From Thermoflavimicrobium daqui (GTDB lineage: Bacteria; Bacillota; Bacilli; Thermoactinomycetales; Thermoactinomycetaceae): a stretch of 64,000 nt of DNA. Made by a program: the position numbers and the translations under genes. Under the pieces are notes generated by a model. It was not told where the DNA came from. It was given only the letters and a program-made list of their open reading frames with translations, and searched no databases. The stretch spans positions 310,001 through 374,000 of the forward strand of contig NZ_KZ845666.1 in NCBI RefSeq assembly GCF_003313465.1. The letters are read 5' to 3'. Within the stretch, counting starts at the first letter, position 1, and every line of letters starts with the position of its first letter. Below, one piece after another: positions 37,556 through 46,347 of the stretch.

Positions 37556-38497
37556 TTAAATTTCCTTTTTTCCCATTTTACGATACAAGTTGGCATAATA
37601 TTCGTAAGTACGACGAAGTCCATCTTCTAAGGAGATCTTTGCATTCCATGAAAGTTCCAACTTTGCTTTATTAGGGTTAAAATAACTATGCTTAATATCT
37701 CCTGATCGATGATCCCCATATTCTTTTTTTACTTTTTTATTTATTACCATTTCAAAAAGGTTAATCAGATCATTAAGTGAAGTAGAGACTCCTGTACCGA
37801 TGTTTAAGATAGAACCATTTCCTCCATGAATCGCGGCTAAATTCGCCTTGACTACATCTTCGACATAAATGTAATCCCGTGTTTGCTCGCCATCGCCAAA
37901 TATGGTAAAGGTTCGATCTTCCAATATTTGATTAATTAGAATGGAAATAACCCCACCTTCTCCATGTGGCTCTTGTCGTATCCCATAAATATTAGCATAA
38001 CGTAAAGCAGTAAATTCTAGTCCATATAAATCATGATAAGCTGCCAAATAATGCTCAGGTGTATGTTTAGAAATCCCATATCCCGATAATGGTTGAACTG
38101 GATGTTTTTCATCAATTGGCAGATACTGTGGATCGCCATATACAGCTGCAGAGGAGGCATAGACAATTTTCCGAACCCCATATTGTCGACTTGCTTCTAA
38201 TAAATTTAGCGTTCCTAAAATATTTACTTTTGCATCAAAGATTGGATTTTCAACAGACTTAGGAACTAATACCTGCGCAGCTTGATGAATGACGACTTCA
38301 GGCTTCTCCTTCTTAAATACTTCAAACAGCTTGTCATCTGTAATATCTACACGATAAAATCTCGCAGAAGGATGAATATGCTCTTCTTTACCAGTAGATA
38401 TATTGTCCACGATTACAACTTGATCTCCTTGGGCAATTAAGTGATCTGCAATATGCGATCCCACAAAACCAGCGCCACCTGTTACTAATATTTTCAA
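37556..38497 (-). CDS. NAD-dependent nucleotide-sugar epimerase (GalE/UDP-GlcNAc 4-epimerase type)
   Basis: This 313-residue short-chain dehydrogenase binds NAD through GGAGFVGSHI and has the catalytic Ser-Tyr-Lys set (YASSAAVYG, and YGISKHTPEHY). The LRYANIYGIRQEP segment and overall length fit the WbpP/GalE-like epimerases that supply UDP-galactose or UDP-GalNAc to polysaccharide enzymes. Exact substrate is unknown. It shares orientation with the sugar transferase downstream and is separated from the main polysaccharide operon by the plus-strand LCP gene. Confidence 0.88.
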   Translation of the reverse strand: MKILVTGGAGFVGSHIADHLIAQGDQVVIVDNISTGKEEHIHPSARFYRVDITDDKLFEVFKKEKPEVVIHQAAQVLVPKSVENPIFDAKVNILGTLNLLEASRQYGVRKIVYASSAAVYGDPQYLPIDEKHPVQPLSGYGISKHTPEHYLAAYHDLYGLEFTALRYANIYGIRQEPHGEGGVISILINQILEDRTFTIFGDGEQTRDYIYVEDVVKANLAAIHGGNGSILNIGTGVSTSLNDLINLFEMVINKKVKKEYGDHRSGDIKHSYFNPNKAKLELSWNAKISLEDGLRRTYEYYANLYRKMGKKEI

Positions 38498-38914
38498 TTG
38501 TAAACCCCCTTTGTTAGATCAAGCAATTGCTTATTTCTCTATTCGGCATATGTAGTATGCCTGATTTTTCATCATTCTAGATTATCTTACCCCAGTTCGA
38601 AACAGATGCAAAGTAAAAAAGAGGCAAGATTACTGGACGTTAGCTTACTCTACAAAGAGGTACCCAATCCTTATTGCTTCTCTTACATCCCCAATAATCA
38701 GTCAATCGAGTTTCTTAAGGATTTTCTCTTAAAAACTCTTCCCTAACGGGGAATCATTCGTTCCACAAGCGACTCACTGCTTTATTGAAGGATCATCTAG
38801 GTAGAGAGTTATCGCTTACTAATTGTTACCTCTGCATTTTTATACATACAATCATTCACTATACAAATAAATAATAGTAAAAGGTAAGATACAGCTATAA
38901 AGCGACAGTAAATA
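38498..38914. other. Divergent gap with possible repeat R7
   Basis: No gene. It must contain promoters of the epimerase and LCP genes. A weak match to the repeat family lies at about 38650-38810 (CAAAGAGGTACCCAATCC and later CGACTCACTGC). Confidence 0.35.
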
Positions 38915-38941
38915 ATGATAAGAGAATGGGGCAGCAGTATC

Positions 38942-39907
38942 ATGTCAAATTCAAAACCAATTCGTAAAAAAATGTATCGGATACTTACTATTATTGGAGC
39001 CATCTTTTTAGTCATTATCATTTACTATGCTTATGTTTTATACACGACTGCTCATCGTGCATACGAACCTCCCAAGCAAACAAAGTCGGACAAACGTACC
39101 CAAATGGTTGATTTTTCGGAAGACCCAATTTCTTTATTATTACTAGGTGTTGATCAACGTCTTGGAGATATCGGCAGAGCAGACACCATTATTTACCTAG
39201 CATTAAACCCAAAACAAAAAAACATTTATCTCACAAATATCCCACGTGACACCCTTGTTTACATTCCTAAACACGGTCAAGATAAAATCAATCATAGCTA
39301 TGCTTTTGGTGGAGTGGATTTGGCAAAACACACCGTCGAGCATTTCCTCGATTTACCTGTCGATGGTTATGTAAAAATCAATATGCAAGGGCTTGAAAGT
39401 ATGGTAGATGCGTTAGGAGGCATTCAAGTCCATGTTCCATTTAATTTTTCGTATCATGGATCGAGCTTTTATAAAGGAAACATGCATTTGAATGGGAAAC
39501 AAGCGCTTGCCTTTGTACAAATGCGGAAAGAAGATCCAGAAGGAGATATTGGACGGAACAAAAGACAGCAAGAAGTTATTCGTGCCATTATCCATAAAGG
39601 AACACAATTTCGCTCTTTAACAAAATTAGATGATATGATGGAACAGGTTGGAACACAGATTCGAACGGATCTATCCCCATGGAAATTGTTTACTTTACAA
39701 CAGAATTACAAAAACATCTCTGATCAAAATATGACTTCCCTATCTTTCCATACTGTTCCAGTTACACGTCATGGGGTTTTTTATTGGATGATTAAAAAGC
39801 GAGAAGTAGAGAGAGTACGTACCATTTTGGCTAGACAATTAGAGTTAAGTATGTCTTCAACTATTTCTTCAGATATATCGCACAAAAAATCCCTTATAAC
39901 AAAATAA
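38942..39907 (+). CDS. LCP-family cell wall ligase, compact form
   Basis: This 321-residue LytR-CpsA-Psr protein has a basic N terminus and one membrane helix (about residues 14-34), then the LCP domain: ISLLLLGVDQRLGDIGRADT, LTNIPRDTLVYIP (conserved arginine), HSYAFGGVDLAK and FVQMRKEDPEGDIGRNKRQ. It would attach the polysaccharide made by the surrounding genes to peptidoglycan. The start is uncertain: ATG 38942 has a distant GGGG, while ATG 38915 has none. It is the only large plus-strand gene in this locus. Its relative at 20069-21850 has a long cytoplasmic tail which this copy lacks. Confidence 0.88.
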   Translation: MSNSKPIRKKMYRILTIIGAIFLVIIIYYAYVLYTTAHRAYEPPKQTKSDKRTQMVDFSEDPISLLLLGVDQRLGDIGRADTIIYLALNPKQKNIYLTNIPRDTLVYIPKHGQDKINHSYAFGGVDLAKHTVEHFLDLPVDGYVKINMQGLESMVDALGGIQVHVPFNFSYHGSSFYKGNMHLNGKQALAFVQMRKEDPEGDIGRNKRQQEVIRAIIHKGTQFRSLTKLDDMMEQVGTQIRTDLSPWKLFTLQQNYKNISDQNMTSLSFHTVPVTRHGVFYWMIKKREVERVRTILARQLELSMSSTISSDISHKKSLITK

Positions 39908-39930
39908 ACGTACATTATCCTCAAACAAAA

Positions 39931-39951
39931 AGAGACCTTAATGAGGCCTCT
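39931..39951. terminator. Terminator at the convergent LCP/glycosyltransferase junction
   Basis: AGAGACC pairs with GGCCTCT (one mismatch), followed on the plus strand by ATCTTTCTTTT. It overlaps the stop codon of the minus-strand glycosyltransferase. Confidence 0.65.
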
Positions 39952-41065
39952 ATCTTTCTTTTAGCAATTTCCCATATAATGCTAACAATTTCTTTTCTTC
40001 AACTTGCCAATTATAAATCTCTTCATGTGCACGACGACCACTTTCACTCAATTTTTGATGCAATTTTGGTTTACTAAGTAACTGTGTAACCTTCTCTGCT
40101 ATCTCCTCGGGGTTTAGTGGATCAGCGGTAAAACCACACTCGCTTGTCTCAATAATCTCTTTCCACATCGGAAAATCAGAAGCAATTTGAGGCAAACCCG
40201 CTGCCATATATTCAAACATTTTAATAGGTAATGATTCGAGGTAGTTCTGACTTGGATGCAGACAAACTAGTCCTACTTTCCCCTTTGCTAACCATCTTTT
40301 GACATCATCGAATGGTATTCGCCCATGCAAATAAATATTCTTTTGCTTCAACTCTTGTTCATTTTGATCTTGAGGCGCAATATGTTGTAAGGGACCGATA
40401 AAATGTAGTTCAGCTCGTAATTCGGCTGGAATATAGTCCATCATTTGAATCATTTCCCGATAGCCACGTAAGTAGGAAACTCCTCCGACATATAGAATAA
40501 GGTTTCGCTCATTGTCCTCTCGTTCTACTTTTGGCATTGGTAAAGGATAATTTTTAACAACGGTCACATTTTTTGCCCCTCGAAATTGTTCAGCAATCGG
40601 TTCTGTAGCTGTAATTACGGCTGCTAATTGACGGGCAAATCCCTTTTCTACTCGATGGACAATACGGGATAAAGGTCCACGTAACATTTCGGGAATCCAT
40701 GGTTTCGTATGAATTTGTTTAGGCAAGTCTTCATGCGAATCATAAATCACTGGCTTCTTAGTTTTTTTAGCAATGCGAGCACCCCAAGGCAGTAGCTCAG
40801 GATCATGAAAATGAAAAATATCAGCCCCACTGTTTAAAGCTCTCTCAAATAAGATACGACCATTTTCCAGCCTCTTCAGTTTTTTGGCATGCCGTTTGAC
40901 ACCGACTATCCGGACACCTTTCTCCATCTTTTCTTCAAAATCTGCTACCGCATGGAGCTCTACCTCATAACCTGCTTGCACTAATGATACTGCTTGCTTA
41001 TGAAAAATTCGTGTATCATCATACGGATGAACTGAACTAAAAATCATTACTTTCTTTTGCCGCAT
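39950..41065 (-). CDS. Glycosyltransferase family 4
   Basis: This 371-residue GT-B enzyme has acceptor-side DIFHFHDPELLPWG and YDSHEDLPK, and donor-side YVGGVSYLRGYREMI, KMFEYMAAGLPQIASDF (the EX7E-type region). It would add one sugar to the lipid-linked repeat unit. The ATG at 41065, eight bases after GAGGAG, is preferred over an upstream GTG. It follows the Wzy-like gene by about 20 bases, as the last gene of the main polysaccharide operon. Confidence 0.87.
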   Translation of the reverse strand: MRQKKVMIFSSVHPYDDTRIFHKQAVSLVQAGYEVELHAVADFEEKMEKGVRIVGVKRHAKKLKRLENGRILFERALNSGADIFHFHDPELLPWGARIAKKTKKPVIYDSHEDLPKQIHTKPWIPEMLRGPLSRIVHRVEKGFARQLAAVITATEPIAEQFRGAKNVTVVKNYPLPMPKVEREDNERNLILYVGGVSYLRGYREMIQMMDYIPAELRAELHFIGPLQHIAPQDQNEQELKQKNIYLHGRIPFDDVKRWLAKGKVGLVCLHPSQNYLESLPIKMFEYMAAGLPQIASDFPMWKEIIETSECGFTADPLNPEEIAEKVTQLLSKPKLHQKLSESGRRAHEEIYNWQVEEKKLLALYGKLLKER

Positions 41066-41084
41066 CTTACACACTCCTCAGGAG

Positions 41085-42491
41085 CTAAATATTTATTGAT
41101 TCTCTTTTCTTTTGCTGTGTCTCTCCTAAAATAATAACTGCAAGAGCTATACCGTAGACCACCCACATCGGTGTATAATGGATCGCTGTACTCGGTGCCA
41201 CTCCTCCACCAACAAACCCAATCATAGCGATTAAGCTTGATATGGCTCCCCAGCGAATAAGTGGACTAATATAAGGCGAGGATTTTAACCAAGCCAACTT
41301 CCATAAACGCCAGCACAACCAGATATACAGAGAAATATATAGTATAAAAATGATGACCCCAAAGTTAACTAACACTTCTGCCCACCAATTATGCATGTTT
41401 ACTTTATTTACTCTAGGGGCACCTTTCATCAGAGGTTCAATATTCCCCGCCCCTACTCCCATAAAATGACTCTTCTGAAGGAATTTCAGACCATTTAATA
41501 ATAAATTCAAACGAACAGTTATACTTTCTCCCGTTTCCCCACGTACCACCTTTTTATCTTTATTTTTTGCTGCTTCCATAGCAGGCTTTATATCCTGAAT
41601 TGCCTTCCATGAACTAAGAATTTTAGCACGTGGATCATGAACTGATTTCTGTACATGAATCAAAAGTGAACTCATACAAATAGCTAGGAGAACCGCAATG
41701 ATCGCTGCTGTGATCGTTTTGAATACATTCTTCTTAGTTAATTTAGCCCGTTCGATAACAAATGGTATAAGTACAGCAAACAAAATAACCAAGATAGGGA
41801 GTACTAAAGCAGTATTCACCCGCGATCCTGTCGCAATTAAAGTAAATAAAGAAAACACGATCGTGATATAGAGAAACCATTTAACCTTTTTGGTAAGTGA
41901 TAGTATCAGCAAAGCCGCTATAAGAAAGGGTAATGCTAAGGTAATACAAGTTGCTAAGTCGTTCTGATTCGTAAATACAGATGTGATCGTATTGGAAGGA
42001 TAGCTTTTAGCAAAAACTCCTGAAGAAGGAAGGTGAACTCCAGTTATTCCTTCAAATACAGCAAAATATACAATAAACGCAAAAACGCCTAATAGAATAC
42101 GACTTATTTTCCAGTATTTCTCTTCCGAAGTGACAAAATACGGAATCGATAAAGTTAAGGAGAGCATCATCACCAAAAAGATTAAATAATGTACGGCAGC
42201 CCCCATATTAACAGCCCAAGTGATAGAACAAAGCCCATACAAAAACCAAAACACAAAAAATGCCGTATACCATCGAATGGGATACATATAAAATGCTTTA
42301 AAATCCTTATGAATTGTTATTCGCCAGAGTAATCCACCTGATAACAAGATAAATGCAAAGCGAAAAAATGTAAGATTAAAATCCTCTGTAACAGGCACAC
42401 CTAATGTTGGCCCGAGTAAAGCAAAAGCTACCATACAGTAAAAGATCGTTTCCAATCGTTCCTGTCTCAGGAACAATGACAAATTCACCAT
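41085..42491 (-). CDS. O-antigen ligase/polymerase-like membrane protein (Wzy family), paralogue 2
   Basis: This 468-residue polytopic protein has a large loop near 290-350 ending HFMGVGAGNIEPLMKG and the motif VNKVNMHNWWAEVLVNFGV. It polymerises or ligates the repeat unit on the outer face. It aligns along its length with the protein at 3493-4869; both share AFALLGPT, FTNQND/FRNQND and LIATGSR/LLATGSR. It lies in a tight run with the flippase gene (17-base gap) and the GT4 gene, which supports a polymerase role for this copy. Confidence 0.82.
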   Translation of the reverse strand: MVNLSLFLRQERLETIFYCMVAFALLGPTLGVPVTEDFNLTFFRFAFILLSGGLLWRITIHKDFKAFYMYPIRWYTAFFVFWFLYGLCSITWAVNMGAAVHYLIFLVMMLSLTLSIPYFVTSEEKYWKISRILLGVFAFIVYFAVFEGITGVHLPSSGVFAKSYPSNTITSVFTNQNDLATCITLALPFLIAALLILSLTKKVKWFLYITIVFSLFTLIATGSRVNTALVLPILVILFAVLIPFVIERAKLTKKNVFKTITAAIIAVLLAICMSSLLIHVQKSVHDPRAKILSSWKAIQDIKPAMEAAKNKDKKVVRGETGESITVRLNLLLNGLKFLQKSHFMGVGAGNIEPLMKGAPRVNKVNMHNWWAEVLVNFGVIIFILYISLYIWLCWRLWKLAWLKSSPYISPLIRWGAISSLIAMIGFVGGGVAPSTAIHYTPMWVVYGIALAVIILGETQQKKRESINI

Positions 42492-42508
42492 TTCTCACCT
42501 TTTCTCTC

Positions 42509-43972
42509 CTAGTTTAAACGAAAGAGTTTTTTTAGATTTAGGACTTGTTTTACAGAAAATAAGCCGCTTGCAAAAACAGCTATAATCGCTATAAACAAAG
42601 CCAGTAAATCATATAGCCACAAATGCTGCCATTGACTCATCTGAATCCACGTGATCCCCGTCATTAAGGCGAGATAAACTGTTATATAGATTAACATGGA
42701 ACGAAATCGAAAATCCACTGGATAAACTTTTTGATTTTGCCAATACACTAACACTATAATCACTAAATAGGCAAGAATATTCATAACACATACAGCCCAA
42801 ATCTTAAACATGGGTGTTAATAATAAGCAACCTAATAAATATACAATGGCTGCTACCATAAAAGCATGTGATATCGCTTTTGTTTTCTTATGAATTAGAA
42901 GACCAACCCCAATAATTAAATGTAGAACGTTTAATATGGTTCCAAATGATAACATCCACACATATTGATAAGCTTCAAAATACTCTGGTTTATTTTGACT
43001 AGCTACCCATTTAACTAAAGGTTCAATTACAAAGCTAAGACACATAATCGCAAGCGAGCCAATAACCAATCCACTTCTCGCCACAATGCCATACAACCTC
43101 GGAGCATCTTCTCGATCTTTGATAGAAATTGAAAAAGGTCTCCATGCTAACTGAAAGGGTGATGTTAATAATGCAATAACGGAGGCAAACCGTATAGACG
43201 CTTCGTAAATAGCGGCTTTTTCAGGTGATACCATATGATAAACAATCGGTCGCGAAACCATATTCATCACCCAAAATACCATAAGTGTGGGTAAAAGGGG
43301 AAATCCATATTGTAGCAAATTTTTGAAGTATTGAAGTGGAACACGAAAAATAAACTCTCTGCGATACAAAATCAATAATATAATAGAAATGATCCCTTGA
43401 CCTAACAACTGACCATAAAAAACACCATAGAGCCCTTGCTTCAATACCACTACAAAATACATACTTAGTACAGATGAACCAATCACGTAAACCATACTAA
43501 AAAAAGTAAAAAACCATTTTCTTCGCTCATAGCGCGTATAAGCCAGTAAATGTTGAATAATAATCGCGCCGAGTGTAGCCAAAATAGCTATGGGAATTAC
43601 CCACTGATTTTTCATTCCTGACTCATAAAGTATACGAGACAACGGGCCACTAATTCCTAACGAAACAAGAAAATATAAGGTGCAAACCATACAGCTAAAT
43701 ACCATCGTCGCTGTTAAATATCCTCTTTTCTCCTGCTTCGTTTTTACATCATGGTAATAAAAAGCGAGAGCGGCATCTGTCCCTAACATAGACAAATAAG
43801 TAATAATCAAAGTTAGAGTGTTAGTCATTCCCCAGTCCGCGTATTCAACCTGATTCATATTTCTTAAAAAAATAGGGAACAAGAGTAGTCCCACTAACTT
43901 GTTCCCTACATTTGCAATTGCAAAAGCAATAGAATCTGAGAATAATCGCTTAAATAAATATTTCATAGACAC
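42509..43972 (-). CDS. Polysaccharide flippase (Wzx/MATE-like, MOP superfamily)
   Basis: This 487-residue protein has about twelve to fourteen hydrophobic segments spread over its whole length, beginning LFSDSIAFAIANVGNKLVGLLLFPIFL, a start typical of Wzx and related exporters. It would flip the undecaprenyl-linked repeat unit across the membrane for the Wzy-like polymerase encoded next. Wzx proteins are poorly conserved, so the call rests on topology, the N-terminal pattern and context. Confidence 0.85.
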   Translation of the reverse strand: MSMKYLFKRLFSDSIAFAIANVGNKLVGLLLFPIFLRNMNQVEYADWGMTNTLTLIITYLSMLGTDAALAFYYHDVKTKQEKRGYLTATMVFSCMVCTLYFLVSLGISGPLSRILYESGMKNQWVIPIAILATLGAIIIQHLLAYTRYERRKWFFTFFSMVYVIGSSVLSMYFVVVLKQGLYGVFYGQLLGQGIISIILLILYRREFIFRVPLQYFKNLLQYGFPLLPTLMVFWVMNMVSRPIVYHMVSPEKAAIYEASIRFASVIALLTSPFQLAWRPFSISIKDREDAPRLYGIVARSGLVIGSLAIMCLSFVIEPLVKWVASQNKPEYFEAYQYVWMLSFGTILNVLHLIIGVGLLIHKKTKAISHAFMVAAIVYLLGCLLLTPMFKIWAVCVMNILAYLVIIVLVYWQNQKVYPVDFRFRSMLIYITVYLALMTGITWIQMSQWQHLWLYDLLALFIAIIAVFASGLFSVKQVLNLKKLFRLN

Positions 43973-44098
43973 ACCTCAAAAATAAGATCCACAGCTATAA
44001 AAGGCCGATTTATTGATTAGGCTGGCTCATTTCTACTGCTTTAGCCTTTTAGAAGCTCTCAAACACATGGTTTGTCGATTTAAGATTTGACTTCCTGA

Positions 44099-44845
44099 TT
44101 AATCTTGATTTTCCAGCTTTTCTCGATCAGGCACATCACGTAGTACACGTGCTGGCAAACCTACATAAACCTTAGCCTTCTCTGTATCACGGTTTACCAG
44201 AGCACCTGCTGCAATAAAGCTTTCTTCTTCAACTGTGATGCCAGGTAATAAAATAGAGGCTCCACCAATTCGAGCGCCTTTTTTAATATGGGCACCTTTT
44301 ACATATTTAAACCGTTCCTTCGTCCTCCCCATAAAGTTATCATTGGTTGTAGTGACTGTTGGAGCGATAAATACACGTTCTTCAATTGTTGTATAAGCAG
44401 TAATATAAGCGTTGGTTTGGATCTTAGTATAAGAGCCGATTTCGACTTGATTTTCTACAGCTACTCCGCGACCTATCACTACATGATTGCCGATTTGACA
44501 TTTCTCCCGAACAGAAGCTTGATCTCCGATCATTACTTCTTTACCAAAAGTACTGCCGCGATAAAGCACTGCATTTGCACCAATCGTTGAACCATCCCCA
44601 ATTTCCAGTGGTGACAGGTTGGGATCAACCTTTACAGTTGATGCTTTAGCCGGACGTGGCCAACGCCCAAGTACACTATTGTCGGATATATATACATCGG
44701 AACCGATTATCGTTCCAGCATGAATAGTAACATTATTACCAATCGTGACACGATCTCCGATGACAACTCCTTCTTCGATGACAGAAAAATAGCCGATTGA
44801 AACATTTTCACCTAATTTCGCAGTATCATGAACAAAATTTTTCAT
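44099..44845 (-). CDS. Hexapeptide-repeat acyltransferase (WbpD-like)
   Basis: This 248-residue left-handed beta-helix protein has repeats such as IGDRVTIGNNVTIHAGTIIG and IGDQASVREKCQIGNHVVIG, and a C-terminal KKGARIGGASILLPGI. It likely N-acetylates the 3-amino group of a UDP-2-acetamido-3-amino-uronic acid, as WbpD does, given the dehydrogenase, oxidase and aminotransferase genes just upstream. It is somewhat longer than WbpD (about 190 residues), with extra coils at the front as in LpxA/LpxD-like forms. It starts 12 bases after the dehydrogenase stop. Confidence 0.82.
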   Translation of the reverse strand: MKNFVHDTAKLGENVSIGYFSVIEEGVVIGDRVTIGNNVTIHAGTIIGSDVYISDNSVLGRWPRPAKASTVKVDPNLSPLEIGDGSTIGANAVLYRGSTFGKEVMIGDQASVREKCQIGNHVVIGRGVAVENQVEIGSYTKIQTNAYITAYTTIEERVFIAPTVTTTNDNFMGRTKERFKYVKGAHIKKGARIGGASILLPGITVEEESFIAAGALVNRDTEKAKVYVGLPARVLRDVPDREKLENQD

Positions 44846-44857
44846 TTGCTTCCCGCC

Positions 44858-46171
44858 TTATAGTTTCTCGTAATCTGCTCGAATGTCTTTCATTCCTTTT
44901 AAGGCATTACGTGTATCAAAAATCACATTTGCATGATCTGCAATCATTTGATAATCAAAAGCACTATGATCTGTTGCAATTAATACCAAATCTGCTTCTT
45001 TTAATCGCTCTAAGGTTAAGTCAACAGTATGATACATTTTTCCATCCACTTTAAACTCGGAGATATGTGGATCACAAATGGTCATATTTGCTTGATATTT
45101 TTCTAGCATCTGAATAATAGGTAAAACAGGTGATTCACGATAGTCATCAATATCTTTTTTATAAGCTACGCCAAGTACTAAAACATTTGACCCATTTAAA
45201 GCTTTTCCATAGCGGTTTAAGATTTTCATGGAACGGTCAATGACAAACTCTGGCATTTCATTATTGATTTCACCAGCAACCTCGATCAAACGAGTATGAT
45301 AATTGTATTCACGAGCTTTCCAAGTTAGATAAAAAGGATCAATCGGAATACAGTGTCCACCAAGGCCTGGGCCTGGATAAAAAGCCATAAACCCATATGG
45401 TTTCGTTTTTGCAGCATCAATGACTTCCCAAACATCAATTCCCATTTTATTACATAAAATAGCCATTTCATTAGCTAATCCAATATTAATGTTCCGGAAA
45501 GTGTTTTCTAGGATTTTTTCCATTTCCGCTACACGTGGGCTTGATACCTCGTGTACTTCTCCTTCTAAAACGGAACGGTATAAGGCAGCAGCGATTTTTG
45601 TACACTCAGATGTTACACCACCAACTACTTTAGGGGTATTTTTGGTATTGTAAATCTTATTACCCGGATCAACACGTTCAGGGGAATAAGCTAAATAAAA
45701 ATCTTCGCCAACTTTTAAACCGGTTTCTTCTAAAATAGGTTGTACCACTTCTTCAGTGGTTCCAGGGTATGTCGTGCTTTCTAAAACGACAAGTGTACCT
45801 ACCTTTAAATATTTAGCAATACTCTTGGTTGAAGCTTCTACATAAGAAATATTAGGCTGCTGATATTCGTCGAGAGGAGTAGGAACACAGATTGCACATG
45901 CATCTACTTCAGCAATGAGGGAGTAATCCGTAGTCGCTTTTAATTGCCCTTTTTGCACAAGATCTTTTAGATCTTCATCAACAACATCACCAATATAATT
46001 CGTTCCTTCATTGACCATTTCAACTCGATGAGGCAAAATATCAAAACCAATTACTTTATATCCTGCTTTCGCCTTTTCTACAGCCAACGGAAGTCCAACA
46101 TATCCTAAACCAATTACACCGATAACAGCTGTCTTCTCTTCAATTTTTTGCAGCAATGCTTTACTTGTCAC
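44858..46171 (-). CDS. UDP-N-acetylglucosamine 6-dehydrogenase (WbpA-like)
   Basis: This 437-residue NAD enzyme oxidises a UDP-sugar at C6 to the uronic acid. The dinucleotide site is VIGLGYVGLPLAVEKAKAG; the catalytic cysteine is in GPGLGGHCIPIDPFYLTWKA; SPERVDPGN and VLGVAYKKDIDDYRESP are further family marks. By these signatures it belongs to the UDP-GlcNAc/ManNAc group (WbpA, WbpO) rather than UDP-glucose dehydrogenase, and the neighbours agree. It opens the pathway to 2,3-diacetamido uronic acids. Confidence 0.88.
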   Translation of the reverse strand: MTSKALLQKIEEKTAVIGVIGLGYVGLPLAVEKAKAGYKVIGFDILPHRVEMVNEGTNYIGDVVDEDLKDLVQKGQLKATTDYSLIAEVDACAICVPTPLDEYQQPNISYVEASTKSIAKYLKVGTLVVLESTTYPGTTEEVVQPILEETGLKVGEDFYLAYSPERVDPGNKIYNTKNTPKVVGGVTSECTKIAAALYRSVLEGEVHEVSSPRVAEMEKILENTFRNINIGLANEMAILCNKMGIDVWEVIDAAKTKPYGFMAFYPGPGLGGHCIPIDPFYLTWKAREYNYHTRLIEVAGEINNEMPEFVIDRSMKILNRYGKALNGSNVLVLGVAYKKDIDDYRESPVLPIIQMLEKYQANMTICDPHISEFKVDGKMYHTVDLTLERLKEADLVLIATDHSAFDYQMIADHANVIFDTRNALKGMKDIRADYEKL

Positions 46172-46220
46172 GCTACATCCATCCTTTAATTCAGAAATAG
46201 TATATTAGAGATTGCCTTGT

Positions 46221-46268
46221 AAAAATCAGCCGCTCATCGTTTTTAGCTAGAAGATAATCTATCGATTC
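46221..46268. repeat. Degenerate intergenic repeat, copy R6 (fragment)
   Basis: AAATCAGCCGCTCATCG aligns with the GCTGCTCATC block of copy R2. It abuts the long hairpin at 46269-46328. Confidence 0.35.
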
Positions 46269-46328
46269 GTAATTCGTTACTCTTTTATAGCTAAGCATGA
46301 GTGATATCTATTAAGAGTAACGAATTAC
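46269..46328. repeat. 16-bp perfect inverted repeat
   Basis: GTAATTCGTTACTCTT (46269-46284) pairs with AAGAGTAACGAATTAC (46313-46328) around a 28-base loop, between the aminotransferase and dehydrogenase genes. No T run follows on the minus strand. It could act as a weak terminator, an mRNA processing site or the end of a small mobile repeat. Confidence 0.6.
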
Positions 46329-46347
46329 TTGTCAAACTCGTAACAGC

